From positions 3,782,001-3,846,000 of the forward strand of contig NZ_JBPJAQ010000001.1 of the NCBI RefSeq assembly GCF_051172195.1: 64,000 bases of DNA. The letters run 5' to 3'. The position numbers were made by a program, and so were the translations under genes. A model generated the notes under the pieces. It was not told the DNA's origin. It ran no database searches and was given only the letters and a program-made list of their open reading frames with translations. The DNA comes from Paludibaculum fermentans_A (GTDB taxonomy: Bacteria > Acidobacteriota > Terriglobia > Bryobacterales > Bryobacteraceae). This document shows, piece after piece, positions 1 through 8,950 of the stretch. Within the stretch, counting starts at the first letter, position 1. Each line of letters opens with the position of its first letter.

Positions 1-304
1 ACGGAATCACTCGAGAGAGCATTTCGGTGATGTGCGGGTCGAGGGTTTCGATCTCAACAATCCTGCCTTTGGCTTCAGTGACGGTCGCACCACACTCCAG
101 CATGATGGCGATTCCGTTGGTTCCCATACGCTTCCTGAAATCTGCACCTTGCGTGTAGAAGGTCCCGCACATTGCCGCCCCACAACGACAGCGATCCTCG
201 ACACGCAGGTTCATCACCTCTGCAGCGAGATCGTTTCGCCTCAACGTGCGAAGGTCTCGGAGAACCTGCTTCGCCAGTTCGGGGAACAGTTCACGGACGA
301 GCAC
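1..304 (-). CDS. Hypothetical protein with Cys-rich CxCG-x3-C motif (partial, 3' end off window)
   Basis: An open minus-strand frame starts with GTG at 304, sharing the G of the TAG stop of the gene upstream, and stays open for 101 codons to the window edge. The visible protein begins VLVRELFPELAKQVLRDLRT and carries a cysteine cluster RCRCGAAMCGTFYT near residue 40-53, then a segment ending LECGATVTEAKGRIVEIETL. The Cys pattern could bind a metal. From memory it recalls small uncharacterised proteins with a CRCG-x3-C-x-[ST]-F-Y-T core, but I cannot verify this. The one-base overlap with the preceding gene implies co-translation, so the two probably act together. The C terminus is missing and the function is unknown. 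Confidence 0.6.
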   Translation of the reverse strand, partial: MLVRELFPELAKQVLRDLRTLRRNDLAAEVMNLRVEDRCRCGAAMCGTFYTQGADFRKRMGTNGIAIMLECGATVTEAKGRIVEIETLDPHITEMLSRVIP

Positions 305-777
305 TAGCGATCCTTGCCGACGTATTGGATCAGCCGTTCCCGTTGAAAGATGACGGAATCCACATCGGTGGACTCCCAACCTTTCGCCGAGCACTCATGC
401 AACAGTTCACCCGAACAAGTGAGCAGACTGCTGACAAAAGGATTAGGGGAAAAATCGAACTCATGAATCACCTCCGTCCGGCCAACAGCCATTTCGAGAA
501 ACTGGCATTGCCACGAGTCTCGACGCTCGGCGAAGACATGAACGAGGTAAGGTCCGTCCATGAAATTAACGTCGGCATTCCGTGTCCTGCGGTCAAGTAG
601 ACCGACTGTGGCCTCAAGCCACCATTTCACCATCACTATCGGAAAGTCGTACCAGTGGGATTCTGGAAAGGCCAGTGTTCCAACTTCGCACCAGATTTGG
701 CCACAGATGCTTCCGTGCCCCGTTCGAGTCAGAGAACCAGATTGAATACGAATCACGAAATCGGCGCTGGTCTCCAT
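304..777 (-). CDS. Hypothetical protein, possibly immunity-like
   Basis: A complete 157-residue acidic, tryptophan-rich protein (contains WYDFPIVMVKWW and NFMDGPYLVHVFAERRDSW). There is no signal peptide or membrane segment, so it is probably cytoplasmic. The mix of short aromatic beta-strand-like segments is reminiscent of small immunity-type proteins, but no named family is recognised with certainty. Its TAG stop overlaps the GTG start of the next gene by one base, which points to a two-gene unit transcribed off the left end of the window. Nothing upstream (778-998) looks coding. The reading frame is real by composition and coupling; the function is not known. Confidence 0.6.
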   Translation of the reverse strand: METSADFVIRIQSGSLTRTGHGSICGQIWCEVGTLAFPESHWYDFPIVMVKWWLEATVGLLDRRTRNADVNFMDGPYLVHVFAERRDSWQCQFLEMAVGRTEVIHEFDFSPNPFVSSLLTCSGELLHECSAKGWESTDVDSVIFQRERLIQYVGKDR

Positions 778-998
778 AGGCTCACTCAGCTTACCGAACT
801 TCCTGCTGGATCGCGGCCACTCCGTGACTGCTCCTCTCGTGCTCAGCGATCAGTTGCCGCTGATTCGCCAAAATCTCAGGTCCACGCGTGCGCATGACTT
901 CACATTCGAGCAGACGGAGAAGGCCGGCCGGATATAGCTCTCCTGGCGCTCACCAAAAATCTGAGACCAGATTGGCGCAGACTCGATTCACACTGCAC

Positions 999-3900
999 CT
1001 AGGGTTGCTCAACCGTCAACAAACCGGCGTCGAACGTCGCCCCACCACCAGCAGAAATAGAAACAATACTGTCTCCGCTCGGGAGGTCCGGAACTGTGAT
1101 CTCGATTCTGCATAAACCGGGGCTGATCATGCCGGCGAACTGCACGAGTGCGGCGCTGCCCCCAATATGGATGGTGGGCGTCTCCGCGAGTTGCCCCAGT
1201 GGATCGGGAGAGCCCTCGGGAACCGCCGGCACCGGCAGCCCACAGCCGTTCCCGTACAGGCTGATCAGCTCATTGGGGTGCGCTGGTGCGAATTCGTACA
1301 GCTCCGAGGATAAGCTCGATGGACCAACACGTCGGCCGTCGGCGTGCGTTGCCAGAATGTATTCAGTCGCGCCCACATGCAGGAGCGTGAGCGAAGACGG
1401 GTTGAGGGTGACCATAAACGCGGCGCTTGCGGTTTGCTCCATGATCACCTGCACCGGAACCGCGCCAATCGCGTCGTCCAGTGGCGAAAGGACGTAGATC
1501 TGTGTCGGGTTGACTTTCGCAATGTAGGCGGGTTTGCCATGGACCAGCACGCGCACGCCCGCCAGTTCGGTCGGCAGATCCCCGGCCGGCCACTCAGAAG
1601 TTCCACTCCAGCTCACGCCGCTATCACTCGTCCCCGAAGGGGCAAGATGGCTGCCCCTGATCTCGATCCACTTGTTCTGGGAGATTTGCCCCGGCCCGCC
1701 GGCTGTCACGATGGACGTGATCATCGGGACCTCGGCGTCATTTCTTGGCACTGTCCAGGATCCCGCGGAGATCCTTGTCCGGTTGTCGCCTTGGATGTCA
1801 ACGAAAATCCGGTGCGTGCCGCCAAGCACCAGCAGGTTTTCGAACTTCAAACCGAGGGTGACATGCAAATCCGTGGCACTCCCACGGAACGCCGTGGCTT
1901 CCGGAACAACCGCGCAATTCCGCTCATCTCGCGGATTGGTGCGACCGCGCTCCAGATCAACTTGAACGGTACACTCGTCGTTGGATCCGAAGTGGATATC
2001 GACCAGCTTTTCTGCGAACCCGTCCGGCGATTGGAAATCAAACGTGAACTCTCCAACGCTGCCCATCCCGCTGCCAGGACCGAAACCGGTGAGTGACAGG
2101 CCCGTGCCCGCCTGAACTACCGTCGCCGATTGTCGTCCCGCTTGGATCGTGGCCGTGCGCTGCTTCGCCTCGTCGTTCGCTGAAACCTCGAATCGTATGA
2201 GGCCTGGGCCGGTCACTGGGCCCGGCCCGGACATGGTAATCCAGGGCGCCTCGCTTGCTACCGCCCAGGAACACGAGTCCGCTGCCAGAACTTTGATGGT
2301 TCCCTCGCCGCCCTGTTGGGCAAGGACGATACTCGGAGTCTGGATGGCGGCACAACCGTCGTTGTACTGGACTGTTACCGAAAGGCCTGTCTTCGTCGCG
2401 CTGTTGACCGTCACGGTGAGTGGCGAGTACGGATCGGACCATGACTGGCCGGGCAGTAGCGCGGGATCACCGGATTGCCAAAAGTCCCAGGCTGGCATCG
2501 GGTGGGCCATGCTCAGCAGATACGAGCGGTTCAGGCTCGGAGTGAATGGACTCTCATAATGAACAAGCGCGCCCGCGAAAACGTTACTGCTTGCGTTTCG
2601 CCAGAAGATCGTCGCAGGATCTGGATAGTCGGCGCCGAGTGGTTGCCGGTACTCAATCCAGAGCCAGGATCCGGTGCTGGCATCTCTCAGGATCCGCAAC
2701 GCACGAATGCCTGTAGTGCTCTCAAACGGCGCCACGGTGTACGTTCCCGAAGATGTCACCTCCTGAAACTCTCCCGGTGCCAGCCAACCCAATCTTGCCT
2801 TATGAGGGGCAGCATAATGGCCCTTCGGAAGTGAGCCCATGGTAGGGCCCCAGGTGCTGCCCATGGTGGAGAAATTGTCACCATATTCATAATCCGCACC
2901 CGGGGTTTCGAGCCGGCCCAGCGGTCCGTCAGCGAAACCTAGCAAGTTCGCATGCGACATTTTGAGGCCGTGCCCGAGTTCGTGCGCAACAATCTGTGAG
3001 AAAGCGGAGGCGGATTGGTAGTTGCGAGCCCAGAACCACTGCATCGACGCCATCGTTACCGAGCCTTCGGGCGTCGCCTGTTGAACACATCCGAGGGTGC
3101 TCCAGGCCAGAACACCGTCCGGTGGGCATTTCATGTCCGGCTGAATGAACGAAAGGTGGGAGTACCGGGTGAGATCGACGCGGCCGCGGATGGCCGCCAG
3201 GAACTGCTCCTGGGTGAACGGTTGATCGCACGAGTAGTTGGGCAGCTCGATTGGAAATACGTCTCCGGTGGCGCCGGTACGTCCGTACGAGTTTGCGAGC
3301 CAAAAAGCATTCAGTGAATCGCGAGCGGAATCAAACAAATAGAACTTCAGGACCGCCGGATTGTAGATGGACGGAAGTACCGGGTAGTCAGGCGTCGTCA
3401 CGGTGAACACCGCAATATTCTGCGGGCCCGTTGCACTGCACGATTCGAGCCCCGGCTCTACGCCCGCTGATCGAATGGCCGTCACCGCGATTCGCTGCTG
3501 CACCTTCAGTCCTGAGATCGACGCGCGCTCATTCTGTCGAACGGGTGAGTGCGGATCAGGGAGGACAAGCTCTGTAGTGCCGCTCTCGGTTCGAAGATAG
3601 ATACGGCTCCTGCTTGTGTTCCTTTGGAAATCGTCTTCGATGACGATATTGATCGTTCCATCCCACGTGCCCCAGGCTTCGATGAGATCGCCGTGCCCGC
3701 TCTGCCGGCCAATCGCCTCTGCCACGCCTGAGGGCAGGGCGAACCGGATCGCTTGGGCCGGGTCCAGACTGAGGAGATCACTCAGAACCCGTGCGCGTCG
3801 TTGAAGCAGATCCTTCGCGGCAACCTGGGTGCCCGGTGTTCGCCAGTTAGTGATGCGTTGAACGGCTTGATTCAGAATGCCTGCTTCGTGCACAAGGGCC

Positions 3901-4016
3901 TCCCTGGACGACTCTTGTGGTTGCGCCCTCGCGTTCACCGGCAGGAGGAGTATGAACACGGCCACCGCCGTGCAGCCGGCGACGTATGACCAAAACGAGC
4001 CGTGTTGTCGTGCCAT
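999..4016 (-). CDS. Secreted gametolysin-like (M11-type) metalloprotease with BACON-like and Solibacter C-terminal domains
   Basis: A 1005-residue exported protein. Residues 1-31 form a signal peptide (hydrophobic core, then ARAQP). Around residue 343 lies HELGHGLKMSH, a full HExxHxxxxxH zinc site, followed by YGDNFSTMGS (a Met-turn-like segment) and APHKARLGWL, an arrangement typical of peptidase family M11. A BACON-like beta-sandwich follows at about 555-640 (CSWAVASEAPWITMSG), and residues from about 770 to the end resemble the TIG-like C-terminal domain common in Solibacter secreted proteins (GPGQISQNKWIEIRGSHL...PTQIYVLSP). Probable role: extracellular protein or glycoprotein degradation. 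No partner gene is adjacent. The catalytic residues are visible; the M11 assignment is by motif only. Confidence 0.85.
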   Translation of the reverse strand: MARQHGSFWSYVAGCTAVAVFILLLPVNARAQPQESSREALVHEAGILNQAVQRITNWRTPGTQVAAKDLLQRRARVLSDLLSLDPAQAIRFALPSGVAEAIGRQSGHGDLIEAWGTWDGTINIVIEDDFQRNTSRSRIYLRTESGTTELVLPDPHSPVRQNERASISGLKVQQRIAVTAIRSAGVEPGLESCSATGPQNIAVFTVTTPDYPVLPSIYNPAVLKFYLFDSARDSLNAFWLANSYGRTGATGDVFPIELPNYSCDQPFTQEQFLAAIRGRVDLTRYSHLSFIQPDMKCPPDGVLAWSTLGCVQQATPEGSVTMASMQWFWARNYQSASAFSQIVAHELGHGLKMSHANLLGFADGPLGRLETPGADYEYGDNFSTMGSTWGPTMGSLPKGHYAAPHKARLGWLAPGEFQEVTSSGTYTVAPFESTTGIRALRILRDASTGSWLWIEYRQPLGADYPDPATIFWRNASSNVFAGALVHYESPFTPSLNRSYLLSMAHPMPAWDFWQSGDPALLPGQSWSDPYSPLTVTVNSATKTGLSVTVQYNDGCAAIQTPSIVLAQQGGEGTIKVLAADSCSWAVASEAPWITMSGPGPVTGPGLIRFEVSANDEAKQRTATIQAGRQSATVVQAGTGLSLTGFGPGSGMGSVGEFTFDFQSPDGFAEKLVDIHFGSNDECTVQVDLERGRTNPRDERNCAVVPEATAFRGSATDLHVTLGLKFENLLVLGGTHRIFVDIQGDNRTRISAGSWTVPRNDAEVPMITSIVTAGGPGQISQNKWIEIRGSHLAPSGTSDSGVSWSGTSEWPAGDLPTELAGVRVLVHGKPAYIAKVNPTQIYVLSPLDDAIGAVPVQVIMEQTASAAFMVTLNPSSLTLLHVGATEYILATHADGRRVGPSSLSSELYEFAPAHPNELISLYGNGCGLPVPAVPEGSPDPLGQLAETPTIHIGGSAALVQFAGMISPGLCRIEITVPDLPSGDSIVSISAGGGATFDAGLLTVEQP

Positions 4017-4346
4017 TCAATACCGCTCCCAGGCAATCTCAAAATGGAAAAGAGAATTACGGCTCCGATTCTACCAACACCTACGCGGCGTCAGGAGGCG
4101 TGGTTCGCAACGATCCCCCTAAGCCCGGCCAGTCCCCCAGCGAATCACCAAAACCTGACGTGCAAATGGAGCTAATTCCTCGGCGGATCAGCCAAAGCCG
4201 CCCTCTTCTTTCTACGATTCCGGCAATCCAGGGAAGTCGACAGCCCGCCCCGCCCCGCCGCGATCGATCACAATTCGCCAGCCGATTGAGACCTCCGACT
4301 GTCAGGGACCTCTCGGCCAGCAGAGTGCCGCGCGAGCGGATACGAT
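4017..4346. other. Intergenic stretch with degraded repeat copy
   Basis: There is no credible gene in these 330 bases between the protease start and the end of the beta-propeller-like gene. The only structure seen is a 62-base segment at 4231-4292 that is about 85 percent identical to 6257-6318. Confidence 0.5.
4231..4292 (+). repeat. Dispersed repeat, copy 1
   Basis: This 62-base segment, with the core GATCGATCACAATTCG preceded by a C-rich tract, recurs in the same orientation at 6257-6318 with roughly nine mismatches. The two copies sit 2 kb apart, the first in intergenic DNA and the second inside the 3' part of a probably broken gene. The best guess is remnants of a duplicated gene end or a miniature repeat. 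Confidence 0.6.
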
Positions 4347-5354
4347 TTACGCTACCGACAAAGTAACGACTGTGACGCCGTTTGGCCCGCCCACGGCGAA
4401 ACGCCCATTTTGTGGATCGAGGGCCATTGGCGGCGGCGCAGGAGTCCCCAATTCGATGGATCCGACCTGCTTTCCGGAGTATATATTGTCCCAGCGATGG
4501 ACAATCGCGCCGCTGGCAATCTCAATCGCCTTGGGGCACTCGTAAAATGAGATTACCCACTCACCCCAGGGCATGATCGTGCCTGCGGGCTCCACTAAGC
4601 CTGTTTGTAAACGCCACTCACGCTTGTCTATCGACCAAACGCCTAGCTTACGCGGGCCAATCCCTGTCGCCGGGATATCATCATTGACGACCTCATCGGT
4701 CGATGCGAGCACGACTTCATCCTTCCCAAGAAATGCCGCGCTGTCGATTTCAGCACCGAACGAAAAAGCGTGATCAGCCGCAGATTGTTTGCCGTCGTCA
4801 CCGGCGCTGTCAGGATGCAAGAGTGCTGCCAGATCGCACACCCATGCGCCCCCTAACGGATGCCAGAACCATCCAGCGTCGAGAAGGTACCTTCCATCCG
4901 GAGAAACCGCAAGTCGAGAATGAAATTCCATGTCTCGAGATTTCTTGGTAACCAAGACACTCGCCGTTTCAGCATCCTCGACCTCGATGGTGTCAGATGA
5001 GTTCGGGCAATGGATCACGACAACGCGTCCCGTCGGCCCTAACGCGACCGTCAGCGGATAGTCATAGGCGTGGGCGAAGTAAAAACTCCGATTCAACTCG
5101 CGGTGAATGTCGCCATTCTTCATGAGGAGGGCCTTCGTGGCCCGATTTGCATACGCAACCGACCAGAATATGTCGTCCTGCCGAACGCCCGCTGCGCGAT
5201 CGAACGGATAGCCTAGACTCCGCGTGATCGGCGAAATTGTACCGTCGAGTCGTATTCGCAAGTTGCTGGTTACATCTACGAGTTCATCACCGTCCCATGA
5301 GAGCGTTGAGAGTCCTCGGCAGTTGATGGTTGTTGCTCGATGGAGCAGTTTCAT
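4347..5354 (-). CDS. Hypothetical protein, probable beta-propeller (WD40/YVTN-like)
   Basis: A 335-residue protein with no signal peptide. It has regularly spaced blade-like segments: WDGDELVDVTSNLRIRLDG near the start, SPDGRYLLDAGWFWHPLGG in the middle, LGVWSIDKREWRLQ, and LDPQNGRFAVGGPNGVTVVTLS at the end. The SPDGRYL and DPQNGRFAVGG segments are typical of propeller blades that count as WD40- or YVTN-like. This suggests a binding or scaffold protein in the cytoplasm; no catalytic motif is visible. Neighbouring genes do not suggest a pathway. The alternative is a diverged hypothetical of no known fold. Confidence 0.6.
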   Translation of the reverse strand: MKLLHRATTINCRGLSTLSWDGDELVDVTSNLRIRLDGTISPITRSLGYPFDRAAGVRQDDIFWSVAYANRATKALLMKNGDIHRELNRSFYFAHAYDYPLTVALGPTGRVVVIHCPNSSDTIEVEDAETASVLVTKKSRDMEFHSRLAVSPDGRYLLDAGWFWHPLGGAWVCDLAALLHPDSAGDDGKQSAADHAFSFGAEIDSAAFLGKDEVVLASTDEVVNDDIPATGIGPRKLGVWSIDKREWRLQTGLVEPAGTIMPWGEWVISFYECPKAIEIASGAIVHRWDNIYSGKQVGSIELGTPAPPPMALDPQNGRFAVGGPNGVTVVTLSVA

Positions 5355-5768
5355 TTGGTCGGCTCAACTAAAGTCTAGCGGACAGATCCTCTCGGGCGGC
5401 CACGCACGCTGTTTGAGAGCGGCCGGTAGTCCAAACTGAAACTTCCGCGAAGGGCCGAGAAGTGCCTGGACGCAGCAAATGGATGTCTGGCCTCGCCGGC
5501 ATTCGGTGATGGTCCAACCTGAAGCTGGGGACGTCAACAGGGGAACGGGCAGCACGAAAGAAGTTCCGCCAACGGGAGCGCAGGGAAAAGTGTGTTTTTT
5601 CTTGACAACTACTCACCATGGATGTGCCGTGTCCTGCCGTCGATCGGTTGAATTCCGCAGCACATCGAGTCCAGGATCGTGTCGAAGAAGTCCGTGGCGT
5701 TCTGGGGAACGCCTTCGTAGGCAGCGTACCCGCGCAGTGGGATCAGCTACGATAGCGCTGGTACCCAC
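5355..5768. other. Intergenic stretch, nothing recognised
   Basis: These 414 bases separate two divergent genes (4347-5354 minus, 5769 onward plus). Short frames on both strands lack ribosome sites and protein-like composition. A T-rich run at about 5595-5605 followed by TTGACA may be part of a promoter, but no convincing -10 could be assigned. Confidence 0.4.
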
Positions 5769-6491
5769 ATGGCGGCGTCTCGTCTACTGTCGAGCATCGT
5801 GCTTCTGCTGTTGCTTGCGGCGAATATTCTCGGGCAGACCGGGTCGTCACCGTGGATTCAGCGGCTCCTACCGCCCGATGCGAGGATCATCGAGACGACG
5901 GAATTACGTACGAGCAAGGGAGATGCTCGAATCCTTGCTCTGTGGATGATTGCTCCCAAAAGGGTAATGCGCCAAGGTGACCCCGGCTGCAACGATTGGG
6001 TCTACGGAGACCACTGGTATGGCCCCACCCGCCTTTCACTGGTTGACTCGAACCGGGAGCGGATCATCAACACATTAGAAGTCCGGGGTTTGTACGAGGG
6101 AAGCGACGAACAGGAGCACGGGTCAACAAAACTGATCCAACTTCGGCGGTTCATCGCCCACATTGTCGCACTCGTCGTGGAGCTTTGCTACCCAAGTTCC
6201 TTGAGTGCCCGTTGCACCGTCATCGTGCTCTTTCCTGTTCTCGCAGCGAGGAAGGCGGGAAGGCGACAGCCTGCCCCGTCCCGCCGCAATCGATCACAAT
6301 TCGTCCTCCGATTGGGGCTCTTCACACTGAAGAACGACAATCTTTCTCCACTCGTTCATCCTGCTCAAAGCCATCTCCGGCGGCCATGCCCGAAACGGCC
6401 ATGCCAGCCCGTTCGGACTGCCCAGGAATGCCCGACGGTTATGCGGTGTCAGCTTGGCGGTTTCAACATCGCTAGCCTTCGCGAGAGGTGA
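5769..6491 (+). CDS. Secreted hypothetical protein, probably truncated or 3'-degraded
   Basis: The frame starts with a clear signal peptide (MAASRLLSSIVLLLLLAANILG, then QTGSS). The first 120 residues look like a real protein (DARIIETTELRTSKGDARILALWMI). After about residue 118 (EGSDEQEHGS) the composition changes to Arg/Ser/Pro-rich residues typical of an untranslated frame, and this part includes the dispersed repeat at 6257-6318. I infer that the 3' half of the original gene was lost and the frame now runs through unrelated DNA. The product, if made, would be exported. The function is unknown. Confidence 0.45.
   Translation: MAASRLLSSIVLLLLLAANILGQTGSSPWIQRLLPPDARIIETTELRTSKGDARILALWMIAPKRVMRQGDPGCNDWVYGDHWYGPTRLSLVDSNRERIINTLEVRGLYEGSDEQEHGSTKLIQLRRFIAHIVALVVELCYPSSLSARCTVIVLFPVLAARKAGRRQPAPSRRNRSQFVLRLGLFTLKNDNLSPLVHPAQSHLRRPCPKRPCQPVRTAQECPTVMRCQLGGFNIASLRER
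6257..6318 (+). repeat. Dispersed repeat, copy 2
   Basis: Second copy of the 62-base segment at 4231-4292. It lies within the degraded 3' part of the frame at 5769-6491, which supports the view that this part is not original coding sequence. Confidence 0.6.
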
Positions 6492-6581
6492 GTATTGCGA
6501 GTCCCCGAACTTCCAGCCCGGAGCGAACTTCTCAGGCCGGGCAACGGTCTCAGTACCCGGGGATTCGGCCGGCTGGTCCGG

Positions 6582-7595
6582 TCAGAAGTTTAGCTCCGTC
6601 TCTAGCGCGGCCAGTTTTGTCAGGAGCAATTCAAAAGATGGCTGCTCCCCGAAGATCATGTCCGCCATATCCCTGTAGTCCCGCCTAAGGGCCGCGATTC
6701 GACTCTCAGTCGGCGATACTCGGAGAGTCCCACGCCGTGCCAGATCATATCGCGCCCACCCGGACGGATAGAATGCTTCCTTGTGACTCACGACTTGGGA
6801 GAGGAGTTCCGCATCGGCACGGGCCTCCGCTGCTATTGAGCCCCCAGCCAGCATGGCCACATCGTAGTAGTGACGCGAGTAGCGGCCCGGAAGCGGCTTG
6901 TCTTCTGGACGGTAATACTCCGCGTGTAGGATTGTGACTTTTTCCCAGAACGTTCGCTTGGCAAGGATGGCCTCGACTCGCGCTTCGCCGTCGGGCATGA
7001 ACTGCGGAAATTCTTCTGCCACAAACGGGCGAATGGAGAAGCGCCCACGCGGCACGAATTCCGCGTGCGTTCCCAACTCGAGTATCACCTGCGGTCGGAT
7101 GTACGCCAAGCGCTCCGCCGCGGCCGTCGGATAGCGGAAGAGGACCACATTGGGGTCGGTCCCTGCCACCTCCAACTCCCAGCCGCTATCTGACGGCAAA
7201 ATCTCGTTGCATCTTGTCCTGAGGCCTTCCAGGAACTCGCCGCGAATGTAGCTCTGGCATTCCATCATCATCTCGGCCAGAATGCTGGCGCGCCTGGTTT
7301 TGGAGATGCCCGGTTGACGAGGGTCTCGTTCTCCTGTGAACCCCAGCGCGGCATAGTCCACGGCAATGTCGATATCTTCAGAAAAACGGTCTATCGCGTG
7401 GAACACCTTTGAAAGGGAGGTCCCGCCCTTGAAGAGCAGCCGGGTTGATAGGCCTTCTATCGAGAAAAGCTGCTTAAGACTCCAGCACACCCAAAAGTCC
7501 TTCTCCACCACGGCATCAGGCAGCCCTTTGCGCTCCGCTGTTGCCTGGAAGGCTAGTGCGCGCTCGTTCGCCGGCATGCGGGCTACACTGTTCAT
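6582..7595 (-). CDS. abiEii: AbiEii-type nucleotidyltransferase toxin
   Basis: A 337-residue protein with the AbiEii/AbiGii nucleotidyltransferase core. LLFKGGTSLSKVFHAIDRFS sits near residues 54-73, followed by EDIDIAVD, giving the GS-x10-DxD arrangement of the DNA polymerase beta superfamily. The C-terminal half is helical. In characterised AbiE systems the toxin is a nucleotidyltransferase that halts growth during phage infection; related enzymes modify tRNA 3' ends. Here it follows its antitoxin gene with an ATGA overlap (7592-7595), the usual type IV toxin-antitoxin order. Length fits the family and all key residues seem intact, so the toxin is probably functional. Confidence 0.92.
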   Translation of the reverse strand: MNSVARMPANERALAFQATAERKGLPDAVVEKDFWVCWSLKQLFSIEGLSTRLLFKGGTSLSKVFHAIDRFSEDIDIAVDYAALGFTGERDPRQPGISKTRRASILAEMMMECQSYIRGEFLEGLRTRCNEILPSDSGWELEVAGTDPNVVLFRYPTAAAERLAYIRPQVILELGTHAEFVPRGRFSIRPFVAEEFPQFMPDGEARVEAILAKRTFWEKVTILHAEYYRPEDKPLPGRYSRHYYDVAMLAGGSIAAEARADAELLSQVVSHKEAFYPSGWARYDLARRGTLRVSPTESRIAALRRDYRDMADMIFGEQPSFELLLTKLAALETELNF

Positions 7596-8200
7596 CGCGG
7601 CGTCTCCTCAACTTGCCTGGCTATCTCATGGATCCAATCGACACCGAACCGAGTACTCCTCGAGAGCTTGCGCTTCTCGGCGGCCGACAGTAGGGCGCGC
7701 AGCTTCTCGATCTCTTGCCGGCCAACCCCGTCCTTCTTCAGGTACCGCAGCGCCTGAACCACAAGTGCGGATTTGCCCTCAAGTCCGGCTAGGGTCTTCG
7801 GCCTGGCATGCTTGAATTGGATGGTCCGGCGGCCAATCAGTACTGCCTTGCTTGGGCCATCGGTCAAGTAGACGATCTTCGCCGGAACTTGCGTCGATAA
7901 GCCCAGCAGGTTTGCAGCCCATGCACCGTCAGGCACGATCTTCCACCGCTGCCTCCTGGCAATCGCCCGAGCCGCGCTATCGATGTCCGGGCTCAGTTGC
8001 CCGCCCAGCGCGGGATTGACGCGCGGAACATCGTAGAGTCCCCGTCGCACACGCCGGATCGCGCCGCTTCGCGTCAGGTCCGCCAGGGTCACGTCAATCG
8101 TGCCCCGACTGGCGATCTCCAGGAAATCCTTTGCCGTGAAGACCTGGCCCTCGGGGAGCTGTCCGATTCTCGCAACTATTTGATCGCGCATGGTTTGCAT
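7592..8200 (-). CDS. abiEi: AbiEi-type antitoxin / autorepressor
   Basis: A 202-residue protein with an N-terminal winged-helix region (VFTAKDFLEIASRGTIDVTL...GAIRRVRRGLYDVPRV, about residues 20-60) and a C-terminal domain of the DUF6088/AbiEi type. It should neutralise the downstream toxin and repress the operon. AbiEi proteins of this group bind inverted repeats in their own promoter, and a perfect 14-bp inverted repeat lies 17 bases upstream of the start at 8217-8253. The start MQTMRDQIVARI gives a normal N-terminal helix; an alternative ATG three codons later cannot be excluded. Confidence 0.88.
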   Translation of the reverse strand: MQTMRDQIVARIGQLPEGQVFTAKDFLEIASRGTIDVTLADLTRSGAIRRVRRGLYDVPRVNPALGGQLSPDIDSAARAIARRQRWKIVPDGAWAANLLGLSTQVPAKIVYLTDGPSKAVLIGRRTIQFKHARPKTLAGLEGKSALVVQALRYLKKDGVGRQEIEKLRALLSAAEKRKLSRSTRFGVDWIHEIARQVEETPR

Positions 8201-8216
8201 CGGATGTCTCAGTATC

Positions 8217-8253
8217 GTGATTTAGAAAAAGTATACTCGTTTTTCTAAATCAC
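8217..8253 (-). promoter_or_regulatory. Probable AbiEi operator/promoter: perfect 14-bp inverted repeat
   Basis: Arms GTGATTTAGAAAAA (8217-8230) and TTTTTCTAAATCAC (8240-8253) are exact reverse complements separated by 9 bases. The element is AT-rich in GC-rich surroundings. A TATACT hexamer usable as a -10 box on the minus strand falls in the spacer, so a bound AbiEi would block polymerase. Placement just upstream of abiEi fits the known autoregulation of AbiE systems. Confidence 0.8.
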
Positions 8254-8950
8254 CGCCACCTGCTCTACCTTAGTCCCTTGCAAGCTCAAGCCGAAGCGCG
8301 CTGGTTGGCAAACCACGCCACAACAAGCCCGGCATCACTCCTCGTCGCCGCCATTCGCAGCGCCGCGCACGAGCCCCGAAAGTCCCTCAGCCTGATCGGT
8401 CCTCCGCGAGAGATCCGCATCGTCTGCCCCTCAGATTGCTGCTCCTTACCCAGCAGAACGGCAACCTGGCTCCCGTCTCCTATCCTGCCCGCCACCATCT
8501 CCGGTTGTCATGCCCACAACGGTCACACTCGATCGCCCGCACCGTCGAATCCTGTGCGCCAGATCCCACAAGAAATGCAAAGTTGTCGACAATCAGCGCG
8601 AGGAAAACGCCGGTGCGGCGGGTGCCAATGTGCCCATCTCGCACCAAGCATCACCCACAGTCGACACATCCGCCCGGACGGCAAACCGCACTGCGACGGT
8701 TGCGACTGCCCCCAGCCCTCCGGCCAAAGTCCCAACCGTCCTCAGCCGTCTTCTCCTACACCTCCCTCCCACGAAAGCCGCCCAGATTCGCCCGGCGCCA
8801 GCACACGCATTTCTTCGAACAGATCCTCCAGATCGCATCGGGCGATACCCCTCCAACAGTCCCGGCTCCACCTGTAATGATCATCTAATTACTTTTGAGT
8901 ATTGATTGAACTCGCCGAATGACCGAGTCTACGGAGAGGAGCTTCTTCCC
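8254..8950. other. Intergenic stretch, no gene seen
   Basis: About 700 C-rich bases lie between the abiE operator and the first AhpD-like gene. The plus-strand frames here have Pro/Ser/Arg-biased translations with no motif or ribosome site, so I judge them non-coding. An AT-rich patch at about 8878-8905 just upstream of the AhpD-like gene is the likely promoter region. Confidence 0.45.

Noticed and set aside
8278..8877. Plus-strand frames of up to 200 codons
   Set aside because: Ser/Pro/Arg-biased translation, no ribosome site, overlapping frames on both strands; judged non-coding.
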